Origin: Neoarius graeffei
Taxonomy: Eukaryota; Chordata; Actinopteri; Siluriformes; Ariidae
Direction of reading: 5' to 3'
Assembly: GCF_027579695.1 (NCBI RefSeq)
Contig: NC_083575.1
Location: forward strand, 33,330,382 to 33,394,381
DNA length: 64,000 bases
Shown: positions 11,778 through 23,491 of the stretch, one piece after another
Layout: each line of letters begins with the position of its first letter
Position numbering within the stretch: the stretch's first letter is position 1
Translations under genes and position numbers: made by a program
Notes under the pieces: generated by a model
Told to the model about the DNA's origin: nothing
The model's database searches: none
The model's input: the letters and a program-made list of their open reading frames with translations, nothing else

Positions 11778-13230
11778 CAACAATATAGGGAAGTTGATTG
11801 GATTACCAAGAAAATGACCAGAGCAGACAAGCTAGCATACATGGATAACCTTACAAAGGAGGCAGAGAAAACAGCCAGTAATGGACAGCAAAGCAAAGTA
11901 TACAGGATCACCAGAACCATATATGGCAAGTACAGAGGAACTACAGATGTTCCTGTTAAAGATAAGCCAGGGAGACTACTAACATCAGAAAGAGAGCAAG
12001 ATGCTTGATGGGAAGAACACTTCAGTGAAATCCTTAACAGACCACCACCACCACCAATAGAAGCTGAAATACAGGAAGCCAAGGAAGACCTGGATGTTAT
12101 CACCACCCCACCTGAGAAGGAAGAAATTACTGCTGCCATAAAATCCCTCAAGAACAGGAAGGCTCTCTGACATGACAGCCTAAATGTAGAGCTATTGAAG
12201 ACTAATCCTGAGCTAGCAGCAAAGATTCTCCACCCACTTTTTACAGCCATTTGGGAGGGAAAGAAGAGACCAGATGAATGGGCCAAGGGCATCATTATGA
12301 ATATACCAAAGAAGGGAGCACTTAGTAATTGCAACAACTGGCACAGGATCACCCTACTATCCATTCCAAGCAGCATGATTCTTACAAAGATCATCATACA
12401 GAGAATCTCTGACGCAGTTGATAAGCAGTTAAGGAGAGAGCAGGTGGGCTTTCACAAAGGAAGAGATTGTATTGACCAAATATTCACCTTGTGCAATATT
12501 CTAGAGCAACGCACAGAATGGCAGAGATAGCTGTACATCAACTTTGTGGATTTTGAGAAAGCCTTTGACAATATCCATCAAGACAGCTTCTGGTGTATAT
12601 TTTGTGTATATGGCATCCCTCAACAGATAGTTCTACTCATTAAGAGTTTCTACAGCAACTTCACTTACGTAGTGGGAAACAATGATGACACTTTTGAAGT
12701 TAAAATGGGAGTCAGGCAGGAATACGTCATGTCAGCATTACTCTTCAACCTGACCATCGACTGGGTAATGCGATGCACTACTAATGATCAACCAGGAGGG
12801 TGGAGGTGAAGGTGGAGCCTTTTTACCACCCTGGAAGACCTTGACTTTGCAGATGATCTAGCCCTTCTTTCCCAAGCACACCAGCACATGCAAGAAAAAA
12901 ACATCTCATCTTAGAACATCTGCTAAGCAAGTGGGATTGAAGATCAGTCAAAAGAAAACAGAAGTCATGACACTCAACATCTCAAACCCTTCACCACTCA
13001 CTGTAGATGGAATAGACTTACAAGCAACAGAGGAATTCACCTACCTAGGCAGCATTGTCAGGCACGATGGAGGGGCAGGTAGTGATATTAAGAGCAAAAT
13101 CATCAAAGCCAGAAATGCCTTCATAATGCTGAATAATCTATGGAGGTCACCACAATATAGCACCAATACCAAGTTAAGATTGTATAAGAACTGTGTCCTA
13201 TCAACACTTCTATATGGTTCAGAATGCTAG
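11778..13230 (+). pseudogene. LINE A reverse transcriptase region
   Basis: The RT domains are spread over several frames. 11778-12008 is the linker. 12195-12530 has ITLLSIPSS and the template-grip motif REQVGFHKGRDCIDQIF. 12546-12809 has FVDFEKAFDNIH and GVRQEYVMSALLF (normally RQGC). The catalytic FADD is in LDFADDLALLS near 12845. 12931-13230 has the thumb motif FTYLGSIV. TGA, TAG and frame changes break the frame. In LINEs this enzyme copies the element RNA at the nicked target. The 3' tail follows at 13626. Confidence 0.88.
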
Positions 13231-13624
13231 AGGATAACTGAGAATGATATTTCCAAACTCTCTGCATTCCACACCAAGAATCTCTGTTGAATTCTACGCA
13301 TCTTCTGTCCAAGAACCATCTCTAACCAAGAACTACTTGCCCAGTGTAATCAGGATAGCATGGAAACCATTATCATGCAAAGCCGATGGAGATGTATCCG
13401 ATCCATTCTTCAAAGAGAGCAAGATAACATCACACATACTGCTTTTCACTGGACACCAGAAGGATGGCGTAAGAGAGGGTAATCCAAGAACACCTGGTGA
13501 CACATGATGGAGTCAGAAATGAAGACCCTGAACCACACTTGGGGCACAGTACAGAAACTGGCCCAGGACAGACAGAAGTGATCATCCTTTGTCACTGCCC
13601 TACATGCCAGCAGGCATAATAGGC

Positions 13625-13625
<1 letters not shown>

Positions 13626-13675
<50 letters not shown>
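13626..13675 (+). repeat. (TAAG)n tail of LINE A
   Basis: About twelve TAAG units follow the degenerate end of the LINE A frame. Short microsatellite tails of this kind mark the 3' end of several LINE clades. Confidence 0.9.
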
Positions 13676-13676
<1 letters not shown>

Positions 13677-13727
13677 TAAAACAGCAGGTGTATGGGTATC
13701 CCTAATGAAGTAGCTGGTGAGTGTATA

Positions 13728-15221
13728 TGGGTCCATCTCAGAAACTGGTCTCTCAATTGGGACATTATGGTCAAAAAATACATTTTCTAATTTTACTTTT
13801 TTTTTTTTTGCATTTACCAAACATTCAATGTTTCTTTTGTCATGTTTAATAAGAATAAAGATAGTATCTTGCTTTATCTGGCCTCCACTGAGGAAATTTT
13901 TTTTATTACAATTCAAATGCGCCTTCCCAGATGAGGTGAAAATATTGAATAAATTTCCTCTTTTTGATTGCCTAGGTTAAAAATGCCAAGTTATGATGAC
14001 TGAATTGATTATTCACTGAAATATGAATAATATGATACATTTTGGGCATTTGATATGGCGAAATAGGACAATAGGACACAATGGAAAATCAAGAACACAC
14101 CAGAAAGATGAGAATAATGGTGGTGGTAAAAGAACAGCGACTGTACCGGCTGAAGGTGGCGTGGGTCTCTGCTGCGGCACGCGAGCAACGGGACATCATT
14201 ACCGCACCAGACGGAGTGCAAGGCAGGGGCGGGGTAAAATGACTGGCTGTAGATTCTATCAAAAGTTCGATCTAAATTGACCATGGTTGCAAAATATTGG
14301 CCAAAAATATGCAAACACTACGAAATATGAAAGTAAGATGAAAAAGAAACATTCTATTGCCTTATACTGCAAGACTAAAACAAAATAAAACTGTCAAAAC
14401 TCACCTTTTCAGTGATAACGTCTGAACAGATCACTCGTGTAACAGAAAGACCGCAAATGGAAGCACGATCAACTTCTAACTGTTGGAGTGGAAAATTCCA
14501 TTCTACACATGCAAATAGTTAATGTGTGTCCTTCCCCGCACACTAAATAACACGCTATGGTAAAAAATAGACCACAACTCATTTTATAGCTCAGAAATTC
14601 ATACAAGACCAGCTACCATTGTAACATATTCTGTAAGAAACATATTCTATACCTAACTTTCAGCTTTCATTTAAAAAAAACAAAATCGCAGATTTATAAC
14701 TAAATTTTTATATGGTGTAGTGATTTTAAGTTACTACTTTTGGTGACGCAGTGACCTTGACCCTGAGGCTTTCCGTTTAGATCAAAACACACGATCGTAT
14801 TGGTTTTGGGTATGTGGAAAATGGAGTTACAACAGTGATCAAATATTTTGCATGATGTTTTATTATGGTTATGATTATTCTGTGAGTGCACTAATCCTTA
14901 GGTGTATAAAGTTACAACTTAAAATACAATTAGTGATAACTGTAGACTTTTCAGTAGACTACAACCTTTATAAGGGAATGCGATGTAGTCAACCATTTAT
15001 CATGTCCCAGATCAAGCCACCATTTTTCCACAAATTTGCAGAATTTTTGCCAAATTCTGAATAGAGTATTCACATCAAAGATTTAGTTTTATCTGTATTA
15101 TTTCTTTCATCATTTTATTTCAAATTAAAACCAACATCACCATTCAAAACCATATAGTTTATTGACTGTGAGTATATTTAGTGGGGTACTCCCACAGTAC
15201 CCAGTTTCTGAGACAGACCCC
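13728..15221. mobile_element. Non-autonomous DNA element with CTCAGAAACTGG inverted repeats
   Basis: The left end reads TGGGTCCATCTCAGAAACTG. The right end, reverse-complemented, reads GGGGTCTGTCTCAGAAACTG. TATA flanks both sides (13724-13727 and 15222-15225), either a 4-bp TSD or a TA target with chance extension. The 1494-bp interior has no recognisable coding region. I cannot assign a superfamily. It lies 50 bp downstream of the LINE A tail. Confidence 0.75.
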
Positions 15222-15225
15222 TATA

Positions 15226-16550
15226 TAATTAAGTGGGTCAGTTCAAATTATTTATCAGAGCAAAAGGAGACATGTTTATTTACTATTTTATACATATTTA
15301 TAACATGTTCTGGATACTTAATGTGCTAGACTGGGTGCTTATGGATGTGTTTCAAAGGCAATAAACTTTTCACTTTGCATGTGACATATGGTTGGAGCTG
15401 TGCGTGGAGTGTGTGTTCATATTTCTCAGAGGTAAGGACCTGAGAAGGTGGAGGGTATGAAATCACCCCTAATCAGTTTAGTGTCACAGCCCAGAGAGAG
15501 AGAGAGAGAGAGCTCAGCCATGGCACCTTTTAATTACAGTAGCTGCATTTTCATAGCACAGACAAAGTAATGCTCTGTCAGGTGATGAAACAAACGCGAT
15601 GTGAGAAGGAAAAACAATTTATCAAGTTACCTCCTTGTCATAAGCTTCCATATGTATCTCCATCTACAAGAGCAACTATGTGTTTTGCTAAGATATGTTT
15701 TAATTACAAAAAAGAAAACATGAACATGCTTTTTAAGTTAAGAGTTTTACATTTAATATTTTCCTTCATGTCTCAAAATTTAAAATGCATATTTGTCCAC
15801 TTAACTCAAAGTGTTATAATTGTTCTTTTTATTTATTTACTTACTTACTTATTTTATTTTGTAGATTTTTCCAATGCTTGAAAAACCTCATGTCCAATCA
15901 TCCCAGACGACTAAAGTCTATGCAAGGACGAGTAAAACTTTAATGGTAATCGTCCGATCGGATGACAAAAGTTAGTGCTGGCAACCTAAGCAACACAGGC
16001 GCTAAGAGAGCAGGGATCCAGTCTAAAGTAGCTTGTCTCGTTTCATGGGAAATGCATTAAAAAGTTTTATTCATCGACACAATATATGAAAGTACAAAAA
16101 TATTTTTGAGGAAATCATTCAAATTTCCTTGTTTTTGGTTATAATTCATCGAAGTATGCATGTGTTCGGGTGTACTGGAAAAGCTCGGCTCAGAGAGGCC
16201 CACGTAATGATGCAATTATACCAATTGTCCAAGGACGATGAGGGTCAAAGACATCGTGTGCTAGCAGCGTGGTTGAAGCATGTCAAACTTAGAACTTTTA
16301 TTTCATGACTGGAGTTAATAATAAACGATATCACTGCATAATGTTCCTTACAGTATATATATGATTTTTAAATTGTTTTTGATGGTTTCATATATTTTGT
16401 AATGATATTTTTATTTTCTAAATATTTATCAACATACCGCCATTGTGGCACGGGAGCCTGTGATTGGTGGACAGCTGACAAAGGGTGTCTCCCATTGGTT
16501 GTAAATCATGACATAAAAATCATAAACACATACAGGACCCACTGATTGGC
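15226..16550. other. No recognisable gene; short simple repeats
   Basis: It holds an (AG)n run at 15492-15512 and a TTTATTTACTTACTTAC stretch near 15828-15855. I see no family motif in the short frames. From 16030 the sequence may belong to the element that carries the exon at 16576, but no terminal repeat was found. Confidence 0.4.
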
Positions 16551-16575
16551 TGTTTACATACTGAAGCCAAGTGGA

Positions 16576-16837
16576 GATGTCCGGCGTCTGTTGCTGTTGT
16601 CCGAAAAAAACTACAGCTAAAAAAGCTCTACTACCGGATTACTTGGACAATCTTAGTCAGAAAGTGAAGGATAGATATACATGGAAATTAGAGTTTATTA
16701 GTGGTTATGAGCCATACAAAATTCCTCGAAATGACTGGAGTGGCGGTGCAGATTTGTGGCCTAGCGTTAGCATTAGCTACATGTTGGAATATACCTTCTT
16801 TTCCCCGAAAAGTCCTGACATGGAAGAACAGTTTTAA
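16576..16837 (+). pseudogene. YqaJ/SWIM-type transposon protein, first-exon remnant (copy A)
   Basis: The frame starts at ATG 16576 (MSGVCCCCPKK). It continues with a conserved N-terminal module: LLPDYLDNLSQKVKDRY, then DPYKI-like EPYKIPRNDWS, then SISYMLEYTFFSPKS. A shift near 16833 gives a stop where copy B (32683) reads on through LKNYKSKK. The region from 16545 to about 17340 is similar to 32660-33480. The pattern (helical start, WxxD, PDIxxYL-like, LKxYKS) matches the N-terminus of fish YqaJ nuclease/SWIM zinc-finger proteins carried by ISL2EU-type transposons. That link is recalled family knowledge. No nuclease domain is present here. Confidence 0.6.
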
Positions 16838-18462
16838 AAAACTATAGAAGCAAGAAAACTTTTTGTGTAAAGACTTTTTCCCTACATCAGCTTTTGGGAA
16901 CAGAATGTTGTGAAATTCAAAGCATTTACTCTCAAAGGGCTTTGACTTGAACTGTGGGCTAGATCTTATTCCCACTCGTCCATGTCTCAACAACCCCAAG
17001 GACATTTAGTTACACAGCTATTTGCACTCTATCATTTAAACAGTGATGCAAATTATTGTTAAAACAATATCTGAAGTGTAATTATTTGTAAAATAACAAA
17101 ATATATTGCTCTAGACTTTCAGACAATATTGTGAGATTTTATTTTAATTTTATCTAATAGTGGATGATACAATAATTACGAATGCTAACAGAATCAGCAC
17201 ATTCCAGTTGTAGCTGTAATCATATAGTAACTATAATCATTCTTATAATAATAATTTCAATAAACGGTTAATGTTCAGTTCCCTTTTCATTAATTCTCGA
17301 TTCAAAGGCATAGCTGAGTCACACAGGTTGATCAGTGTGTAACGGACAATAACAATTTTATCCAAAAGAGTTTTTCCTGCCTTAGTCGATTTATTTCCAT
17401 TTCACATGTGTGCACCTGTTGTAAAGTTCAGTGTGTTTGTGTAGAACTCTCTCAAACTGTAGGTTCATGACTACACTCTGGTTCCACGGTAACATTTTGC
17501 ACAGGACTATGTTCCTTTGATAACAGATACAAAGCGCCAACATTATTATTATACTAATTCAAAACTCTCCACAGCTTAATGTACCCTAAATTATTCATTC
17601 CTCTGCTACTAGAACTTTTCTTTCTGAATGTGTCTGCATATATTGATATTAAGGTTTTGTGGATTTATGATAATTATGCTGCTTCACCTATTTAAAAAAA
17701 ATCAACTGCATTCTGTCCTCTCCAAAATAAAATAAAGCTCTGGGCAAGTGGAATTGTTTTTCAGGCAAGTATGCTTTGGGTGCTGCTTGCCCATTGGGCA
17801 AGTAAGGCTGGGAGATTTTTTTTTCAAGGACTGTTTTCTGTTATGATCCAATGGAACCCCAAAAGGGATATGTGTTATAAATAAATAAATAAAGTTTCTT
17901 GTGTGCAAGGGAAAGTATCTGGTGTGCATGTCGTCTGTTAGTTGATTTATGATATCTTCTGGTACATTTCACTTTCTCACATATGCATCTGTATGGTAAT
18001 TCTCCTGTCAGAAATGGTTAATCATACTTATGGAGTTCAGGCTCTTCTCAGGTAGTTTTCCTTATGCACCAGATACTTTCTCATGTGCAAGAGAAACTTT
18101 CTAATTTTTTTTTCTAATGTCCCTTTAAGGGCCCCATATGATCCTTATCAAGCACAGCAAGTAAGTCTAAAATCAGCAGACATGTCAGTTTCCTTCTTAA
18201 AATGATTTAAACAATGCACATACCTGTACTGAATTAATTACAGTAATAATACAAATAGTGCTGCCTGTAAGAAAGGCAACATTAGTCTAAACCACATAAT
18301 CTGCCAAAAAAAAGTAATCTGCTGAGCATAATAAACACTTTGTTTCATCCATCCAGCCATTATCTATTCCACTAATCCTATTGAGGGTTGTGGGTGAGCT
18401 TGAACCAATCCAGCTGACTTTGGGTGGGTTGCGGGGTATACCCTGAACAGGTCACCAATCTA

Positions 18463-19046
18463 CTAGTGCAACTCAAAAAATTAGAATATCATGAAAAAGT
18501 TTATATTTTTCATAATGTAATTCAAAAAGGCAAACTTTCATATATTTATTAAATCTCATCTCATTATCTCTAGCCGCTTTATCCTTCTACAGGGTTGCAG
18601 GCAAGCAGGAGCCTATCTCAGCTGACTACGGGCGAAAGGCGGGGTACACCCTGGACAAGTCACCAAGTCATCACAGGGCTGACACATAGACACAGACAAC
18701 CATTCACACTCACATTCACGCCTGCGGTCAATTTAGAGTCACCAGTTAACCTAACCTGCATGTCTTTGGACTGTGGGGGAAACCGGAGCACCCAGAGGAA
18801 ACCCACGTGGACATGGGGAGAACATGCAAACTCCGCACAGAAAGGCCCTTATCGGCCACGGGGCTCGAACCCGGACGTTCTTGCTGTGAGGCGACAGCGC
18901 TAACCACTACACCACCATGCCACCTATTTATTACATATAAAGTAAAATATTTCAAGCCTTTTTTTTTAATTTTGATGATTATGGCTTAAAGCACATAAAA
19001 ATCAGAAATCCAGTACTTCAAATTATTCGGATATTATAGTAGCTAG
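18463..19046. mobile_element. Non-autonomous DNA element with CTCAAAAAATTAGAATAT terminus, carrying a SINE
   Basis: The left end contains GTGCAACTCAAAAAATTAG, a dispersed fish repeat terminus I recognise. The right end includes CAGAAATCCAGTACTTCAAA and AATTATTCGGATATTATAG, the matching inverted end. The SINE at 18552-18924 interrupts it. There is no coding capacity. The exact boundaries are uncertain by a few bases. Confidence 0.65.
18552..18924 (-). mobile_element. tRNA-derived SINE (family a), copy 2
   Basis: It is a full-length family a SINE on minus, flanked by the TSD TATTTATTA at 18543-18551 and 18925-18933. Head, pol III boxes and tail are as in copy 1. It is inserted in a MITE, which is inserted in an older relative of the same SINE. 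Confidence 0.92.
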
Positions 19047-20328
19047 TGGACTTTACCTGTATGTCTTTGAACTGTGGGAGGAAACCAGAGAAAATCCTTG
19101 CAGGCACCAGGAGAGCATGCAAACTCCACACAAAAAGGCCCCAGTCGACTGGTAGGTTCTAACCTAGAACCTGCTCACTGTGAGGCAACAGTGCTGTCTG
19201 CACTTCATTTCAGTTTCTTAAATTTTTATTTTGTCTCCAAGGAAAATTAAATTTGCATGAAAAATATTTGTATTTTTATGAATAATATTTCACCAATTCT
19301 GAGTCTTTTTTTTAATTTCCCCATGTTTACGTGTGATTAATTAAAAAAAATGTCTGACCCAATTCCTGCAGCTTGTATGCACCACCTCTGGTTCTCTCCT
19401 AGAGTTCCCCCAATGTACAGCATACTTGCCAATTCCACTGATTCAAGTGGTAGTCTACCGCTTTTTACAGGTGAATATCACCCACTGCTTTTAGTTCTAA
19501 AAAACTACCGCATTACAAAATAATCAGTGAACACTGTTGGATTCGCTCTTCTGACCTCACTTCAGCTGTTTTTGACAAAGGGATACACGTATATCACATC
19601 AAATAGTCATAATAAGTGAAGCCGAGAGCCAAAGGAATGATGTGATAATGATGTTGAATCTAAATTATACTGCTCTATCATGGCATTCCACTGGTTCTCG
19701 GTATAGTTTTAGGCAATTGGCAGTTTAAGGATCCCTTTAAGCTTAAAACAAGTCCTGACCTTATTGAAAATATGTGGACTGTCAGGTCTGTGCAAGAAAA
19801 CAAACAAATTTAATTGAACTATACCAATTCTGCCAAGATGAGTCATCAAATATCCAAACAGAATTCTGCCAGAGCCATGTTGGTGGCTACCAAAAGCATC
19901 TATTCAAGGTGAAACTTGCTAAGGGACATTTAACCAAATATTAGGTGTGTGGTATGCATACAGTGGTGCTTGAAAGTTTGTGAATCCTTTAGAATTTTCT
20001 ATATTTCTGCATAAATATGACCTAAAACATCATCAGATTTTCACACAAGTCCTAAAAGTAGATAAAGAGAACCCAGTTAAACAAACGAGACAAAAATATT
20101 ATACTTGGTCATTTATTTATTGAGGAAAATGATCCAATATTACATATCTGTGAGTGGCAAAAGTATGTGAACCGCTAGAATTAGCAGTTAATTTGAAGGT
20201 GAAATTAGAGTCAGGTATTTTCAATCAATGGGATGACAATCAGGTGTGAGTGAGCATGCTGTTTTATTTTAAAAAACAGGGATCTATCAAAGTCTGATCT
20301 TCACAACACATGTTTGTGGAAGTGTATC

Positions 20329-20656
20329 ATGGCACGAACAAAGGAGATTTCTGAGGACCTCAGAAAAAGTGTTGTTGATGCTCATCAGGCTGGAAAAGGT
20401 TACAAAACCATCTCTAAAGAGTTTGGACTCCACCAATCCACAGTCAGACAGATTGTGTCCAAACGGAGGAAATTCAAGACCATTGTTACCCTCCTCAGGA
20501 GTGGTTGACCAGCAAATCACTCCAAGAGCAAGGTGTGTAATAGTCGGCAAGGTCACAAAGGACCCCAGGGTAACTTCTAAGCAACTGAAGGCCTCTCTCA
20601 CATTGGCTAATGTTAATGTTCATGAGTCCATCATCAGGAGAACACTGAACAACAAT
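20329..20656 (+). pseudogene. Tc1 transposase, N-terminal half
   Basis: The ATG at 20329 begins MARTKEISEDLRKSVVDAHQ. The helix-turn-helix region HQSTVRQIVSKRRKF is intact to the TGA at 20506-20508, where the family has CGA. A 2-bp loss just after changes frame. The coding sequence continues in the other frame (TPRARCVIVG...LASVNV-like) to 20656, where the MITE starts. In the family this part binds the inverted repeats. Confidence 0.9.
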
Positions 20657-21103
20657 CAGTGCGTTTACATGAACATCCAAATCGAGCTACTGTCGGTAAT
20701 CAAGCTAAGGGTCCCAGCAGGGGTGCCAGAGAAATCCAATCCTACATGCACACAAGGAAATCGAGCTATTGTGTGAGGTACATTGTGCACCCGAGCCACA
20801 GGTGGCGCTACATGCCCCATCATGTTGGTACACTTCCGGTTGTCGTCATGAAGAAGAGCTATTCAAGAGTATAAACAAAGTTATCAGTTCCGTGTTCACA
20901 AGAAGAACGATGACGAGGACAGCAACCAGGGCTTAATTTGAGCCGGAACATGACGGAACAAGATCCGTAACCTCCGTTGTCAGATCCAGCAGCTATTTTC
21001 ATTTCATTCGGTGTTCCGGCAACTATTTAAATGGATCAGATCACCTCCGTGACCATCACAAAGGGAAAAAAAATCAAACAATAAATTAAATAAGTAAATA
21101 AAA

Positions 21104-22071
21104 GGGGCGGCACGGTGGTGTAGTGGTTAGCGCTGTCGCCTCACAGCAAGAAGGTCCGGGTTTGAGCCCCGTGGCCGGCAAGGGCCTTTCTGTGCGGAGT
21201 TTACATGTTCTCCCCATGTCCGTGTGGGTTTCCTCTGGGTGCTCCGGTTTCCCCCACAGTCCAAAGACATGCAGGTTAGGTTAACTGGTGACTCTAAATT
21301 GACTGTAGGTGTGAATGTGAATGGTTGTCTGTGTCTATGTGTCAGCCCTGTGATGACCTGGCGACTTGTCCAGGGTGTACCCCGCCTTTTGCCTGTAGTC
21401 AGCTGGGATAGGCTCCTGCTTGCCTGCAACCCTGTAGAAGGATAAAGCGGCTAGAGATCATGAGATTGTTAGGGTTTTGCTGGGATTCGAACCTGGTTCG
21501 TTGGTGTGATAATCCAGCAAACCCCCACTAGGCCACCAGGGGGATGACTCAAATGCAGAGGCGTGAGGCGGAAGTTGAAAAGTATCAAAAAGTTTATTTA
21601 CAATATTTACAGTCCAAACAAAAATATAATCCAAAAAACGCTCAGAAGATGAAGGGAAAAATAAAATATCCAAAAGGTCAAAGTTAAATACAAAAGCAAA
21701 AAACTAGAAAAGAAAAGACAAAATACCAACGCTCAGAAGATCAAAAACAGTAAACACAAAGTCCAAAAAGTCCAAAAAGAAAAGCAAAGTGCAAAACCAA
21801 AGAGACAACGGCAAGGAACACAGAACAGAGGTAACTGGAGCTAAACATAACAGCACAAAGACTCCGTGACAAGAGGACTGAACTCAGGGGGTATAAATAC
21901 ACAAAATTAATTGGAAACAGGTGACACTAATGAAAACAGGCAATCAACACCAACACAAAACACAGGACACAGTGGCAACCTCTAGAGGCCAAAACAAACA
22001 TAGACAAAAAACAGGAAATAACAGCGGCCTCGAGAGGCCAAAACAGTCCCAGTCTTAACAGAGATGAGATG
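21104..22071 (+). mobile_element. tRNA-derived SINE (family a), copy 3, tail split by a solo LTR
   Basis: The head GGGCGGCACGG follows the TSD AAGTAAATAAAA (21092-21103). The tail GAGATGAGATG precedes the second TSD copy (22072-22083). A solo LTR at 21467-22060 sits in the tail. The B box is GGTTTGAGCCC, one change from consensus. Confidence 0.92.
21467..22060 (-). repeat. Solo LTR, gypsy-like
   Basis: This 594-bp sequence begins TGTTAG and ends TTAACA, with an exact 5-bp TSD, GAGAT (21462-21466 and 22061-22065). On minus it has a TATTTATACCCCC TATA region in a plausible U3/R position, so minus is the likely sense. A stretch near the 3' end (ACCAGGTTCGAATCCCAGC on minus) looks like a pol III B box, but the stems of a tRNA fold do not pair. 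Confidence 0.8.
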
Positions 22072-22487
22072 AAGTAAATAAAAATTTTGTTTAGTGTTCG
22101 GTTTTGATTTTGATATCTGTTGTTGATTTCTCTCCTATGACATCCACAAAATCTATGTGAAAGGGGAAGAGGGAGGGACATGGGGTGTACACTTCAGCTC
22201 AATAGAACACCGGGTTTTTTGTAGCCATTAGCTTGCGCTGTGGAAAAAAATGGCAAAAAAAACAAGAAAGCTTACTAAAATTTTTAAAATGAATTCTCCA
22301 ACTTGTTTTGTAAACCCTTTATTTTTTAACTATGACTTGAATTGATTGCACTTATGATTGCTGGCACTGCTTTTAAATTATTCTCTTTTTTGGGCTTTTT
22401 CCACCTTTATAGACCCCTTCGCAGTAAACGTCATTCATACGAAAGTGGAAATTGCGCGCGCAGCCTGGACCCAAAAAAGACTCAGAA

Positions 22488-22932
22488 ATGCCTAGTTGTT
22501 GTGTTTTTGGGTGTCAGAATCGTAGCAGTGATGGGGTTAAAATGTTCAGAATTCTAGCAGGATCTCACCCATTCCAAAAAAATCGCCAACGTCTATGGCT
22601 ACAAGCCATCAAACGTGTAGACTGGGATGAAAGCACTATCAAAAATGCAGCGCCCACTTCATCACAGGTAAGATCAGGCTATTTATTAAATCTTTCTTTT
22701 TTATTCTTTCTAGTCTTCGTTTATTGATGTAGCAAAATACTTTAGTAATGTTTGTCTGATTAGCTGGGTCATAGTTACACAATGTAATTAATATTGTTAG
22801 CATTTTAACTTAGCTTAGTATGCAATTTTGTTTGTAGGAGAGGTCTCGCTTGACTCAAGCAGTCCAGATTTTGTGCCATCATTATTTGTGTATGCCGAAA
22901 ATCACAATTTTAAAGCAAGGATGGAAAGGTAA
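22488..22932 (+). pseudogene. THAP-domain transposase fragment of the ISL2EU-like element
   Basis: Exon 1 starts at ATG 22488 with MPSCCVFGCQNRS, the first Cys pair of a THAP zinc finger. It reads on through FQKNRQRLWLQAIKRVDWDE and ends at a GT donor at 22668. Exon 2 follows the acceptor AG at 22836-22837 and carries the typical THAP end, PDFVPSLF. Near 22650 the Cys of the C-x2-H pair is missing and the frame has shifted: the SAHFIT-like codons are present, but in another frame. A small deletion there explains both. A TAA follows at 22930. THAP domains bind the transposon ends. No DDE domain remains. Confidence 0.8.
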
Positions 22933-23155
22933 AATTGTGTGCCCTCACTCTAAATGCCAACTTACGTTGACTGCTCTAACCTAGCTCCCGCCCTGTTCAG
23001 TTTCATTTCTGGTCTCTGCCTCTCGCTTTTTACGCAGCTCTGATTTCTCTTAGCTGCACTCTTTACACTATCATTCCTTTCATGCCATTACCTCCTGCAA
23101 ATTGCTGTTTAGTGTTGGTATTTGCTGTTGTAGCTAAAGCCACATTGCCATCACA

Positions 23156-23491
23156 TCACTGGCATAATTTGATTAAAACAATTTCAGTGTAAAACACGTT
23201 CTGTACATGCCCGCACATAACATAATCATATGCGTCTAAAGACTTGTTGTAGGCACGAAGTTTTTCATGGGTGTACACTGAAGTCTTGTCAATAAGGTAC
23301 GAGTATATATCTGGCCATTGTATACCAGGGAACTTACTAACATCGTCTGTCCACTCTTTAATTAAATGTGGATCCGGTAGGCGATGTCCACTTGTTAGAG
23401 TTAACTTATTTATGTAGCATTCTCGATCTTGTAACGACAATTGTTTTGCATAATCTGACAGCTCATAATGCCGGTCTATGGGCACCGCCAT
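23156..23491 (-). pseudogene. YqaJ/SWIM-type protein first exon (copy C) in the ISL2EU-like element
   Basis: On minus the likely start is ATG 23491-23489 (MAVPIDRHYELSDYAKQ), about 70 bp inside the right terminal repeat. It continues SLQDRECYINKLTLTSGHRL, LIKEWTDDVSKFPGIQW, PDIYSYLIDKTSVYTHEKL, then the SLDAY block, staying open to 23156. The pattern PDIYxYLIxKxSxYTxEKLRAY is shared with 27615. The downstream SWIM and YqaJ nuclease domains are not in this deletion derivative. The role of this accessory protein in transposition is not established. Confidence 0.72.

Larger units (their letters stand above)
5441..13676 (+). mobile_element. LINE A, non-LTR retrotransposon, split by a Gmr1-like gypsy element
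   Basis: This degenerate LINE carries an endonuclease region (5873-6763) and a reverse transcriptase region (11778-13230). It ends in a (TAAG)n tail at about 13626-13675. The gypsy element at 6862-11777 interrupts it, and the reading frame resumes directly on the other side. The start at about 5441 is where recognisable LINE 5' sequence begins. The clade is uncertain; the apurinic-type endonuclease and RT resemble I/Nimb- or RTE-like elements. Many stops and frameshifts show it is an old copy. Confidence 0.85.
18352..19215 (-). mobile_element. Old SINE related to family a, split by a MITE
   Basis: 18352-18462 resembles the tail half of family a (CCAGCTGACTTTGGGTGGG, GGGGTATACCCTG) and 19047-19215 the head half (GTATGTCTTTGAACTGTGGG, CTGTGAGGCAACAGTGCT). 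Divergence is higher than among the four young copies. The MITE at 18463-19046 lies between the halves. Confidence 0.7.

Noticed and set aside
21467..21560. A tRNA gene at the edge of the solo LTR
   Set aside because: There is a B-box-like GGTTCGAATCC, but the T-stem and acceptor stem do not pair, so it is not a functional tRNA.
22488..22932. Host THAP-family gene
   Set aside because: It lies between perfect transposon inverted repeats with an AT target, and the zinc site is broken.
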